64,000 nucleotides of DNA, taken from assembly GCA_900291925.1 (NCBI GenBank), contig UWYS01000013.1:698369-762368 (forward strand). The letters run 5' to 3'. The position numbers were made by a program, and so were the translations under genes. Source of the stretch: Thecaphora thlaspeos (Eukaryota; Basidiomycota; Ustilaginomycetes; Urocystidales; Glomosporiaceae). The notes under the pieces are model-generated. The model ran no database searches. It worked only from the letters and a program-made list of their open reading frames with translations, and was not told the DNA's origin. Shown here in pieces: positions 33,029 to 43,440 of this stretch. The number at the start of each line of letters is the position of its first letter. Positions within the stretch are counted from its first letter, which is position 1.

Positions 33029-36004
33029 ATGTTCTCGTCCCTCTTTCAGCCCAGCGAGCTCCGCCTGCACCTCTTGCAGAACGCCATCTTTCTCCACCCT
33101 CCGGACCGCCCCCTGCCCGACAGCCATGAACGTCCCCCGCAGGCAAATGACGAGCTGGTGCGCGGCATGGTCGAGCTCTACGTCCCCTCGAACCGCCACA
33201 TTGCTGGCATCCGCGTCCGCCTAAAAGCCGTCCAGACCGTCGCCATCCTGGACGCCAACACCGGCCTCACCCCCATCAGCTGGGAGGACTCGACCGTGCT
33301 CGAACGCGTCGTCGAGATCGGCATAAGCTACCACGGCAAGGACAAGCACCACGGCCACGCCACCGGCAGCAAGCACGGCCACGGCGCACCGAGCGGCCAT
33401 CGCTCACTGTCCATCGGCCCTGCGGCATCGGCATCGGCATCGGCATCGGCGACGAGCGACGAGCGCGGCAGATCGTCCGCCTCGGGCTCTGGTGGCGGAA
33501 GATCACTTCGCGGCACCTCCGCCTTTGGCCTGCGCTCGCACAGCCCCGGCGGCAGCATCCCCGCCTCGATGGCCAGGGCCGTCTCGCGCGGACGCCGGCT
33601 CGCATCAGGTATGGGCCGCATCAGCCACAGCCCCTCGCCCTCCAACAGCCGCCAAGGCAGCCGTGCTCCCTCGCCCTCTCCGCCGCCCTTTCTCGAGAGC
33701 GAGCGGGGGCGCACCACAGCGGCCAGGCAGCAGGCGCCGCCCGTCTTTGACCGAACGACTTCAGACGATGATGCCGCTGCTGGTGCTTCGGATGTCTCTA
33801 CGCCCGGCAGCCAGGGCAGCGCGAGCGTTCCCCACACGCTGGACAGCGAGCTGGCCGATGTCAGCTACCCGGTCAGCGTCAACGCGACCCCGCAGCTCTC
33901 CAGGAGGCCCAGCTACAGCGGTGGTCACTCGCCGCTCATAGAGCACGACCAGCCGCCGCCCGACTACGACAGCAGCGCAATCGTAAGCGCCGCTCCTGCC
34001 GATCCCGACCTGGCCGCGCACCTCCGTCGCTCGTTGGCGGTCCACGCCGATCAAGATGTAGGTCCGAGGAGCGCTAGTGCCGGTGCGGCTGCGCGAGGCT
34101 CCTCTTTGTCCTCTGGCAACCTGCGCGACCGCTCGGTGACGCCCATGTCTCGCAGCAGCCAGCAGCGCGACTCCAGCACCAACGGCAAGGGCAAGTCGCG
34201 TAGCACCAGCGTCGGCTGGGCGCCCGACCTCTACCTGTTCGGCGGCAGAGGAAAGAGCTCGAGGAGCAAGAGCCGCAGCGCCGGCGGGCCATCTGCATCG
34301 TCGTCTTCGGCCTCGAAGGGCGTCGGTGCCGGCCAGGCGGGCGAGCTGGACGACGTCGACGAAGAGCAGCAGATGCGCGGACGCAGCGTACGGGCCGCCA
34401 GCAAGCGGCGCGGAGGAGGAGACCATGCCGACGGCGACGCTGTCAACGACCATGGAGGAGGCGGCGACTCTGCGGTCGAGTCGGGCTGGGAGACGGAGCC
34501 TCGCGAGGAGGGCCTCGAACTGCAAAAGGGCGTACATGGGTTCGAGTTTGCGTTCATCATCCCGTGCGACTCGCCGCCGTACGAGCGGTCGCCGTACGGC
34601 CGCGTGCGCTACATCATCAAAGCCACGGCCATCGGCGCCGGTCGGGCCAAGAGCAACGTCGAGTGCTGGCGCGACCTGTACCCGATGGTCAACCCTTCGC
34701 CCGACTCGGGTCCAACGCCGCTGACGGTGCTCTACAACGATCTCCACCCGACCGTCGGGCTGGTCAGCATCGTCTGCACCTCGAACAACATCTCGGTCGG
34801 CGGCGTCTTTAACCTCGACATCAACTCGCCCGCTCCGCCACAGGACCTGATCGTGTACCTGATCCGCGTCTCGCTCGAGACGACCATCGAGCTGCAGACC
34901 AAGAAGAAGGGTAAGCAGACGGTTCCGACGCAGCGACACAAGCTGTTCGAGAAGGGCTGGGTCCCGCCCAAGAACAACGACGGCTCGCACGGAGATGGCA
35001 AAAAGGCCGACGGCTACATCTGCAACGACGGCAACGACCACGCCTGGACCGTGCAGGGCCTCGTCCGGATGCCGGACGACAACACCATCCGCGCCTCGAC
35101 CTCGGGCGGGACCAAAGCCAGCATCCGCTTCAGCCACGTCATGGTCGTCGAGATTGTCCATTCGCGACGGGCCGCGCCCGCCGAGGGCGAGGAGGCCGAG
35201 AGCGAGATCAAGAACCGCAAGCTCAAGGTGTTTGCGCTGCGGCAGCCGGTGCTGGTGCCGAGCTGCTGCTGCGCCTACGACGCCGTCACGCTGCCGGCCT
35301 ACACGCCCGATCCTGACCCGCTGGCGCGCAAGGCCGAAATGCCGTGGGACATCGGGCACATCGGCTCGAACAGTGGGGCGGCGCCGTCGTCGTCCGCCGG
35401 CGCCTCGATGGGCAACGAGCCGGGCTCGTCGTCGTCATCGTCATCACCCTCGCGGGCCGCAGCAACAGCAGGAGCAGCTGGAGGAGCCAACGGCCAGCCG
35501 AATCGGCACGAGATTCCGGGCATCGGCCTGTTCGGGACGGATACGGGCAAGGGCATCTCTGGCCAGAGCCACATGTACTGCGTCTGCGGCATGTCGCTGC
35601 AGGACCTGTCGGCGCAGGAACGCGCGCTGATCCCGAGCCAACCCATCGAGGTGCTGGACGGCGTCGGGTTTCGACACCAGGGCAAGATCGGCGAGTTACC
35701 TTCCTCGGGACCGCCGGGGAGCGGCACTCGCGGCTGCGACAACGGGGCGGGGCCGAGGAGTCCTAGCACGTCGTCATCCCACTCTGGCTCGTTGCGCGGG
35801 CTGTCGTCGATCAGGGCGAGGAGGAGCAGCAGCTCGAGCTCGACGACGAGGGCGGCAACGGTGGGTGGTTTTGGCGTTGGGGAGGAGAGAGAGCAGTGGA
35901 AGGAGGAGTCCTCCCAACGCCGCCGCTGCCGCCGGTGGAACTGGACCCACGCCGACGACAACGTCAACAACGACGGCAGCGACGGCGGCGAGAGGCTCGA
36001 CTGA
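33029..36004 (+). CDS. Arrestin-related trafficking adaptor (ART-like)
   Basis: A single exon of 991 residues. The N-terminal arrestin half is 'VRGMVELYVPSNRHIAGIRV' with 'RLKAVQTVAI' and is followed by a long Ser-rich insertion. The arrestin core resumes at about residue 505 with 'GVHGFEFAFIIPCDSPPYER', 'YGRVRYIIKATAIGAGRAKS', and a C-terminal arrestin domain ('VGLVSIVCTSNNISVGGVF' to 'RQPVLVPSCCCAYDAVTLPA'). A PPDY motif near residue 310 fits the PPxY ligand for WW domains of Rsp5-type ubiquitin ligases; a related LPAY lies near residue 755. Such proteins recruit Rsp5 to plasma-membrane transporters for endocytosis. The disordered insertion between arrestin halves (about 400 residues) is unusually long. 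Specific cargo unknown. Confidence 0.82.
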   Translation: MFSSLFQPSELRLHLLQNAIFLHPPDRPLPDSHERPPQANDELVRGMVELYVPSNRHIAGIRVRLKAVQTVAILDANTGLTPISWEDSTVLERVVEIGISYHGKDKHHGHATGSKHGHGAPSGHRSLSIGPAASASASASATSDERGRSSASGSGGGRSLRGTSAFGLRSHSPGGSIPASMARAVSRGRRLASGMGRISHSPSPSNSRQGSRAPSPSPPPFLESERGRTTAARQQAPPVFDRTTSDDDAAAGASDVSTPGSQGSASVPHTLDSELADVSYPVSVNATPQLSRRPSYSGGHSPLIEHDQPPPDYDSSAIVSAAPADPDLAAHLRRSLAVHADQDVGPRSASAGAAARGSSLSSGNLRDRSVTPMSRSSQQRDSSTNGKGKSRSTSVGWAPDLYLFGGRGKSSRSKSRSAGGPSASSSSASKGVGAGQAGELDDVDEEQQMRGRSVRAASKRRGGGDHADGDAVNDHGGGGDSAVESGWETEPREEGLELQKGVHGFEFAFIIPCDSPPYERSPYGRVRYIIKATAIGAGRAKSNVECWRDLYPMVNPSPDSGPTPLTVLYNDLHPTVGLVSIVCTSNNISVGGVFNLDINSPAPPQDLIVYLIRVSLETTIELQTKKKGKQTVPTQRHKLFEKGWVPPKNNDGSHGDGKKADGYICNDGNDHAWTVQGLVRMPDDNTIRASTSGGTKASIRFSHVMVVEIVHSRRAAPAEGEEAESEIKNRKLKVFALRQPVLVPSCCCAYDAVTLPAYTPDPDPLARKAEMPWDIGHIGSNSGAAPSSSAGASMGNEPGSSSSSSSPSRAAATAGAAGGANGQPNRHEIPGIGLFGTDTGKGISGQSHMYCVCGMSLQDLSAQERALIPSQPIEVLDGVGFRHQGKIGELPSSGPPGSGTRGCDNGAGPRSPSTSSSHSGSLRGLSSIRARRSSSSSSTTRAATVGGFGVGEEREQWKEESSQRRRCRRWNWTHADDNVNNDGSDGGERLD

Positions 36005-36564
36005 TTATGTCGCTGCGGAGCAGTAGCTGTGCCTGGCTGGGGTCGAACGATCCCTGGGGGCATTGGCATAGACGGGCCGCTCGTTGGTCTTCACTTGTCT
36101 CGTCGCCCCTCTATATATCCCTCGCTCCAGACGGTCGATGAAGAGGAACGCAATCAAAGCCAAAGCCTAAGCGCAATCCCAGCTCCCTTGCCTTTCTCCT
36201 GCATACTCAGAAGCTCGAGATTGTCACTCCCAGACTTGCCTGTTGAGCCAGTACGGCCGAACCTTTCGCTCACTTGGAGAAGATCGAGATATTCGGAGAC
36301 CTGCTCGCACGTATGGTATAAGCTATGCTGACCTGCGCGATTGACGCAAGCGGTCCTTGTGAGGCACGAGCGTGACTACGAGGCGCGTGTTAGGCCGTCA
36401 AGTGAGATCCAGGGGAACAAGGTCGGCTCGAGCTGACATATGAGCTCTGTTGAAGGGAGCATGTATGTATACGGTGGAACGCCGTCGCCCGTTTCCATTG
36501 CCTTACCCTGGAGGCTGCCATGCCTGACAAGGAAAAGGGAAAGCCGCAAGGCCCGCTCCCCATA
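36005..36564. other. Convergent intergenic region
   Basis: Between the stops of the arrestin-like gene (plus) and the AIR-like gene (minus). Less GC-rich than the genes; no feature recognised. Confidence 0.4.
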
Positions 36565-38463
36565 CTAGTCGTATCCACCACGATACATCGACTTGTTCTC
36601 AACTTTGGCCTTCTTACTCTTCCCCGACGCTCCTCCTCCACCTTCTTTCTTGATCTTCTTCTCCGCCTTCCTACTCTTCCCCGACGCTCCTCCACCTTCT
36701 TTCTTGATCTTCTTCTCCGCCTTCCTACTCTTCGCCTTCCTAACCCCACCGTCAGAGGAAGAAGGACCGTCGCTACTATGTTTCCTCTTCTTTCCCTTCC
36801 CCCCTCCCCCTCCCCCTCCTCCGCCGCTAGAAGAAGATCCCGCCTCTTTCTTTGCCTTTCTGTCCTTCTTCCCCTGTTTCTTTTGAATGCTCGCCTTTTT
36901 CTCCTTCTTTCTCGACGTCGAGGAGGAAGGGCCGTTGCTGAACCGGTCGAGAAGCGGTACCGCCGCTGCTCTGGACCTCTCTCGATCTCGGTCACCGCGC
37001 TCTCGGTCTCGACGACCTCGTGTCGAAGGCGGTGGAGCGGTCGAAAGGTGAAATGTCGTCTCGTCGCCCCCTCCTCTTCCTCTTTTCGATCCGCCGACGT
37101 CGGATCGGAATGTGAAGGCGTAGCTCGTCGGTCTTCCGTCCAGCGCCGAGCCGCCGCTGCCGCCGTGCGACGGAGGAGGTGGCGGGACGTAGCCGCCGTA
37201 GGGTCCCCAGCGCGAGACGAATTCGGAAAAGGCAGATGGTTCGCCGTTGGTGCGTGTCGGATTGACACGGCGGGTCGGGCAGTCGTCGCCCCAGTGTGTG
37301 GTCGAGGTGCAATTGTAGCACCACCGTGTCTGCAGGCGACGGCGAGATAGGCAGAGTGCGGTTTGTCAGCTGTGTGATGCAAAGGCATAGGAAGAGGAAG
37401 AATGCCTGGCGCGCATCCTCCGCTGTACTCACTGCCGGATCCCAATCATCCCGCATCTCCTCGACCTCATCCTCGTCCACGTAGCTGTCCTCGTCGCTGA
37501 CCTCGTCGGGCTCCCTCGCATCCCCGTTCGCCGCTGTCGCGCTCCTGTGTCCGTTTTGCAGCGCGTAGGCCTTCCTGCTTCGCTCGGCGTCATAGGCTTC
37601 GCGCTCGTTGAAGACGTAGACGCGCCAGTGGGCGGGGCAGATTGCGAGCGTGTGGCGGTAGCTGCCGCACTTGACGCACTCGCGCGCTCCGCGGCTGTTA
37701 TACGATGTGCGTGGTAGAGTGCAGTCGTGGCTACGGTGGCCCTGTCCACCGCAACGGAAGCAGCACGTTGAGAGCGGGCATTCACATGTAGAGTGCAAGT
37801 CGAACGCGCCGCAGGCCATGCACTATCGGGCGAGGCAGATGAGCAACAAAGACGGATGTCAGCAGGCTAGATTATCGAAAAGCCAAGCTGAGCCGGTAAG
37901 ACCAGGCCAGGGCGGGGGAGGTGGCAGCGGCTACGTACCAAGAGGTGTGGGCATCGTTTCCTCTCGTGTCCCTCTTCGCCGCAAGCAGGGCACTTTGCAA
38001 GCTTTTTCTTCTCCTCGTTTTCTTCTGCGGCATAATACCTGCCGGCCGTGGTAGGGTCTAGGTCGAGCTGGTCGTAGTAGCCGATGTCGTCATCTGCCTG
38101 CTGCTGCTCCCTGCGCTGCTCTGCGCGGCTGCCCTCTGGGAGGTCTGGGATGATCTGTACGTGGTCGGGCAGGGAGAGTCCTTGTCGGCCGTTGCATACA
38201 GAGGAGTCTCCGAGGTGCGAGTTGGCTGCGGCAGACGACTGGGTGGTATGTGATGCGTCCTGCTGCCGGAGATCCTCGTCCTGCAGCTCTGCATCTCCAT
38301 GTAGATCAAAGACGAAGCAGGACTCAACGTCTAGCTGGCCCTCGTCGAAGTCGTCGTGGTCGTCGTCTCGGTCGCGGGCATGGTCGAACTCGGCGACGCT
38401 GCTGCCTGCAGCCCAGTCTGCGGGCTGTGCGGACGCCGTGTCGATGTAGAAGCGCGAGGGCAT
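36565..38463 (-). CDS. AIR1: Zinc-knuckle RNA-binding protein, Air1/Air2-like (TRAMP complex)
   Basis: Exons 37939-38463, 37433-37822 and 36565-37329 join in phase 0 to 559 residues. Five CCHC zinc knuckles sit in the middle: 'CPACGEEGHERKRC', 'CMACGAFDLHSTC' (split from the first by intron 1), 'CFRCGGQGHRSHDC', 'CVKCGSYRHTLAIC' and 'CYNCTSTTHWGDDC' (after intron 2). Between the fourth and fifth is an acidic linker. After the knuckles comes 'SAFSEFVSRWGPYGGY', then a long Arg/Lys/Ser tail with two adjacent copies of a 'RKAEKKIKKEGGG' motif. Five spaced knuckles match Air1/Air2, the subunit that bridges RNA and the Trf4 poly(A) polymerase in TRAMP, which marks nuclear RNAs for the exosome. Air1 and Air2 cannot be told apart here. 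Confidence 0.85.
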
Positions 38464-38834
38464 GACGCGCTGGTGTGGCCGTGGTGATGGCGTGGTGGTG
38501 GCGTGGTGGCGAAAGGGGAGGAGGTGGAGGTAGTAAAGAGAAAGAGAAAGAGCTGAGCGGCCCGATCTTTGCTCCACTTTTTGCGTGCCTTTTTTCGTGC
38601 GCGCTTTGCGGGTCGGCGGACGCGCGCCTTAGTAATAATTACGTCGACGTCAAACTCGCGAAAGCCGCCAAACCCATCGTCGCAACACCATCGCCCGTCG
38701 CCCGTCGCCCGTCGTCCTTCCTTCCACTCTGCCTCCTCGCCCCGACCCCAGTCCGCCATCCGATACCCCTCAGTCACCTCCTCTTCCCCAGACCGCCTCG
38801 CTCTGTCCCACCACACGCACCCTCGCAGTGCATC
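38464..38834. promoter_or_regulatory. Shared AIR1/RPB6 promoter
   Basis: 371 bp between divergent start codons. Contains GTGGTGGC/GTGGCG repeats next to the AIR start and a triplicated cgcccgtcgcccgtcgcccg at about 38692-38713. Confidence 0.4.
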
Positions 38835-39533
38835 ATGTCGGACCGAGAGGACGCAGGCGAAGAGACGTAAGTGCTAGCACGCGTACCGCACCACCAGCTT
38901 TCAGCATCGCCACTCGCAACACATCGCCGTGCAGCTCCATCCCCACACGCTGACGTCCGTCCTGCGGTCTTGCTCGGCCTTCCGCTCTCTGTTCCGCCCT
39001 CGCCAGCTTCTACGACAACAACGACGACCACTTTGACGCCGACGATCTCGCCGACGACCAGATCGATGACCCGCCCGCCGACGACGCCGACGGCATCGTC
39101 CACTCGAGCGCGGGCGGCGACCCCAATGCCCCCGTGGCGGGCCAGGCAAGCACAGAACGCATCACCACTCCTTACATGACAAAGTACGAGCGCGCCAGGA
39201 TCCTCGGAACAAGAGCGCTCCAGATCAGGTGAGTGCAGCTGCACCGCGCCGCTTTCGCTCGCCGGCCTCGTCACTGGGCTGCCCGCCATCTCGCGAGCCG
39301 CCACGCTACAGCTCGTCGACTGACGTGTCTCCTGCCGCCCCGTTGCATCGCCCGCGCGCGCGCACCTTAGCATGAACGCCCCCGTCCTCGTGCCGACAGA
39401 AGGCGAGACCGACCCGCTCGAGATTGCCATCAAGGAGCTTGCGGCCAAGAAGATTCCGCTCGTGGTGCGAAGGTACCTGCCGGACGGCACCTACGAGGAC
39501 TGGACCGTCTCAGAGCTCATTACCAGCGACTGA
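38835..39533 (+). CDS. RPB6: RNA polymerase I/II/III shared subunit RPB6 (ABC23)
   Basis: Exons 38835-38866, 39007-39228 and 39371-39533 give 138 residues with introns GTAAGT...GCCAG and GTGAGT...CTTAG. The N-terminus is acidic ([20 protein letters not shown]), then the invariant '[16 protein letters not shown]', 'MNAPVLVP', '[20 protein letters not shown]' and '[16 protein letters not shown]'. It is a common assembly subunit of all three nuclear RNA polymerases. Length and layout are normal. Confidence 0.96.
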
Positions 39534-40801
39534 ACCTCTGCGGCCACTGCGCACGAGATATCTGGCTATGAGAGAGAGAGAGGGAGAGAGAGGAGAGCGA
39601 GAAGGAAGAGGAGCAGCGGGGATGGGGGTGTAGGTCTCTGTTGTCGCCGCCGCCGCCGCCGCCGCCGCCGCGGCGGGGTCAAGGCTCTGTCGGAGAAAGT
39701 CTCCTTTGCCGTCGTGTCTTTCGAGAATGTACCATCACCTTTATCTCGGTCGGCCGGCTGGCCGTCCAGCTCTTTGGCTTCGGGCAGCGTTGTCTGCCAG
39801 GAGGAGTCCAGGACAAAATCGCATCGCATCGCATCGCATCGTCATCCGGCCGCAGTAGGGGAGTTGCGACCGTTCCTTCTGCGTGGCGCCCAAGATTGAG
39901 CACCCTCGCTCAGCTGTCCGCTGAAAGGCGTCTACTTTGTAGCTGGTTGATTGGTAGGTAGTACATCACAGCGTGGCTCACGATACGACGATGCGGACAT
40001 CGAGCGCCAGGAGAGGCTCGTTCCGTCGTTCCAAGGCGTCCAGGCGCAAAGGGCCGAGCAAGGGTCCTATTGCCTGTTGTCCGCAGCACGCCGCTTTCAA
40101 TCGGGCTATCGTATGGACCTAAACGATCGGAAACGCCGATCCGATGCACAAGAACTGTATTTGTTGCGGAACCGACATGGCAGCGCCGGCCGAAGACTGT
40201 ATAGAAATTCCCAGCAGCATCAATTCTAAGCGGTGGTTGATTGCGTTTTTCTTTTTCTTCTTCCCTCAACACGTGCTCGCTCGGCCCAAATCAGAAAAGT
40301 GGAGCTGCTGCGGGTCAGGCGGCACACGGGGGATGGGCAGGGCGCTCGCCTCGGCGAGACTACAAAGCTGGAGCTCGGAGCGCCAGCTTCTTTCTTCTCT
40401 CCCCCCACCATCAGCTCTCGTTCTAGTCGACTTTGTAAGTTTTCAGCATTCGGCGATTCTTCCAGGAGGCCTTTCAGCCCGTTGCAGCTACACGGGGATG
40501 GCGCCAGCCGCATTTGCTCTCGCCCCGACGATGACAACATCGCTGCGCATCGACGATGGTGCCTTGCGAGGTGGAGGCGTAGGCGGAGGGATGGGCATAG
40601 AGGTTTACTCGTCTGTCACATGACACTATGTGTCAGATGCTGGGCGAATGCCATGGCTGGATACGATTGCCGTCGCCGCTCTCACCACGCAGTTCAGCCT
40701 CAGTCCGAGTGGTCGGAGGACACCACGAATAGCACGCTTATCGCTTCCTTGTCCCCTCTCTTCACCACGACCCGTGCCCCACCCCCTACAGAGTTGCCAA
40801 G
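39534..40801. other. Intergenic, RPB6 to RPL41
   Basis: Contains a GA-rich run at about 39570-39606, a GCC triplet run at about 39645-39675 and a catcg-type pentamer repeat near 39820-39842. The 3' part is the RPL41 promoter; a cctacag just upstream of RPL41 (about 40785-40791) could be the acceptor of a 5' UTR intron. No further gene is seen. Confidence 0.4.
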
Positions 40802-40879
40802 ATGCGAGCCAAGTGGAGGAAGAAGCGCATGCGCAGACTGCGAAGGAAGCGTAGAAAGATGCGCGCCAGGTCCAAGTAA
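40802..40879 (+). CDS. RPL41: 60S ribosomal protein eL41
   Basis: A complete 25-codon gene: MRAKWRKKRMRRLRRKRR followed by KMRARSK and TAA. This is near-identical to eL41 of other eukaryotes, a tiny, extremely basic peptide that bridges the ribosomal subunits. It is easily missed because of its size. Start context is gccaagATG. No intron in the coding part. Confidence 0.95.
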   Translation: MRAKWRKKRMRRLRRKRRKMRARSK

Positions 40880-41441
40880 TCGACTCCGCCCCTCTGTACG
40901 GCCCTCCCAAATCTCTTGGACGACGTCGATAACGGTCACTTTGGATTCAGCAATGGAACGCGGGTGCTCGCTGGAGATGCTCGGATAGGAGGCCAAGGAT
41001 GGATGATTGAGTCGGTTGCGAGGATTAGAGTGCAGGGTCTTTTCGGTTTTGTTTGGGCGGTCGCGATCGGTGAGTGTCTTGGGCTCTTTCGACCCCATTT
41101 CCGTCTCGTATCACTGCCCTCGTCGACAGACAACTGAACTCAAACCTCCCTGCTTCCCTCCATGCGCTCCAGACCTCGGCCATTCGGGACCATCCATCCA
41201 TCTTCGGATCTCCCAGCATCTCTACCTCTCCCCCCAATGTACAAACAAATCTGCCACCACCACCACCCACAATAACAAACACACTCTCGATTGCGAGCCT
41301 CTCGTGAGGCTTCGCTCTTAATAAAACCCTCACTGGTTTCGGCTGTCTGTGTGCCCTCCTTTGTGGACGATCATTTGTGACGGCCTTCGGACAGGATACA
41401 TGTGACGGTGCTTGGCGCATCGCTCGAAGACGAGGTCGCGC
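40880..41441. other. Convergent intergenic, RPL41 to SDR
   Basis: 3' flank of RPL41 and of the minus-strand dehydrogenase. No gene recognised. Confidence 0.4.
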
Positions 41442-42851
41442 TCAGAAGTGTTCCTTGGCCGGCCTGAGATCGAGTTCCTGAGTCCAGCTACCCAGGGTGC
41501 TGTTGAGCGAGGAAGAGCCAGGTCTTAGCCATCTGTGGTGGGTACAGAACCTATCTCCGACGATGTCGGTTTCAAAACCCCACGCCGTCCTTCCGTCGTT
41601 AGCACACACGGACCTGACCGGTAAAGCTCGACGAATGAGACGGTGGAAAGGAGGGCTCACGGCGCCATCTGGGAAGCGGCTACCTTTGGGCATGCCGAGG
41701 AAGTCGAGCGCCTGTTGCGACTCGATCAAGCCGTCGACGATGATGTGGGCAATGTGGATGTCACGCGGTCCGAATTCCCTGGCGAGCGACTGTAAGGACG
41801 ATAAGGGCGAAGCTCCTGTCTGTGGTCAGTGAAGAGGGGGTTGGGGATGGTCAGGCTTTGCGACGACGGCACCGCTTACCTGGCTCATAGCCCTCAGGCC
41901 CGATTCTGTTCCGGGGCAAAACAGGCTTCAGCACGGTATACGATCAAAGGGCAGGACAGGACAGGACAGGACAGGACAGGACAGGGCACTTGGAAGCGGC
42001 GAATCATCGTTACCTGTACTCACTGGCGGCAGCGAAAGCGGCAAAGTTCTCGCCTGTACGTCTCGTCAAACGACGAGGGGATCATTGTCCGGATGTCACC
42101 GCCCTCGGGGTCAAGATCAGTCCAACGAAACGGCATGCCAGCTTCAACAACGAAAGGGCGCGGGGGACTCAGGTCCTCGCGTCGAGCTGGTGGCTCCGGT
42201 GAAGATGACGGTGCCGCCTTGACCGTGCTCGAGCACGGCTTGGGCGAAAGCGAAGCCTCCAGTGCTGTGCCAACGATGAAAGGAGGTGGGTCTCCTCGAT
42301 CAGCCACCTTGATGGCAACTACGACGACGACGACGAGCCAGGACGACCGAGACTTACACGCTCCCGTCGACGCTATCCTGGATCTTCTTTGCATCAAGTT
42401 TCATAAACTCGGAGCGAATCCTGATGCTAGCATTGTACACTGCCATTCCAACCTTGGCATCGGGCCAATGTTTGTCGATCTCCTGGATGGTCGTCCTGAT
42501 CTGCTCTGGCTGGAGGGCATCGCACTCGAACGCGGCCGCTCCGCCGCTATGCGGGTTGACGCTCTTGGAGAGGTGTGCGAGTTTGGTGGTCCATGCCTCT
42601 AGACGCTGCTTGGAGCGAGACAGGATGGCCACCGTGTAGCCCTGCCCTGCAAAGGGGCGAGCGATGCTGAGTCCCAGACCCCGTCCGACGCCGAGGACGA
42701 CGACGAGGTGCCAAGATGCGGCGGGACCGTGGCATGCGTCTGGACCCAATGCGACGACGGGCGCGTGAGGTGTCAGGTTGGGCACCAACAGGCCGCTGCG
42801 CTTCCTGGCTCGACCTGCGTGGATCGCGCTAGGATCGTGCTTGGACGGCAT
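41442..42851 (-). pseudogene. Short-chain dehydrogenase, with 3' frameshift and one abnormal intron donor
   Basis: Six exons can be traced: 42358-42851, 42176-42264, 42024-42053, 41880-41905, 41661-41789 and 41532 down. The Rossmann start is 'VVVLGVGRGLGLSIARPF'; then 'GYTVAILSRSK', 'VGMAVYNASIR', 'GGTVIFTGATSSTRG', 'ENFAAFAAAKSGLRAMSQSL' (spanning three junctions) and 'AREFGPRDIHIAHIIVDGL'. The family uses this FAAxK...LR segment instead of the classical YxxxK. Two defects: intron 2 in the best-aligned frame starts GACCTG instead of GT, and in the last exon the frame hits TAG at 41488 ('LAQQHPG' then stop), while the expected end 'SWTQELDLRPAKEHF' continues in the next frame to 41442; an extra G in a GGG run would explain it. 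As read it encodes about 270 residues. It may be a recent pseudogene, a truncated but active enzyme, or carry a sequencing error. Confidence 0.65.
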
Positions 42852-43270
42852 CTTTGTTACTACAGTGGCTGCAGCCGACGGCGGAAGGCGGCTGCGTACT
42901 CTGGTGGGTGCGCAAGAGAGAAGTCACTGAGAGGGGCAGGGCGGTAGCGCTCGACCCCTTGTATGGTAGTAGTGTGTCGTAGCAACACGCCGCTCTGAAG
43001 GGTGCTACGTACCGAGGGGGAGCGTGAGGCTGTCGAAAGCACCGGCCGCTGCTGTGGCTCCATAACTTTTGACCTTTGTGATCCCAGGCCTGCCGAGTAC
43101 ACGCAGATGGAGGAGCGGAGAGGAGATGGGAGCAGGCCGCGCTGGCGCACTTAGCACGTCGGTAACCTCCTCACAGCGGGCCGCACCAAGATCACCGCGC
43201 GGCGGTGCTACCATCTTTGGCTCGATTCGGTATCGTCGAGACAGGCACAATGGCCGCGACAAACGAACAT

Positions 43271-43302
<32 letters not shown>

Positions 43303-43440
43303 CTTCCGCCGTGAGCATGCCGCGTCGAGGCAGTCGCTGTCGTGAAATGCTCTTGTCGTTGCTTTTTCTGCACGCCTGGCCAGGCTATATTTCATACTAC
43401 CAAGACAACCGGAGGGGGAAACAAGGGGCAACGCGGGGTA
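42852..43440. other. Intergenic with GA microsatellite
   Basis: 5' flank of the dehydrogenase and 3' flank of ICL1. A (GA)n run lies at about 43277-43302. No gene recognised. Confidence 0.45.

Noticed and set aside
33761..35359. Minus-strand 532-codon open frame
   Set aside because: Antisense shadow of the arrestin-like gene; Arg/Val/Asp composition typical of GC-rich antisense frames and no domain.
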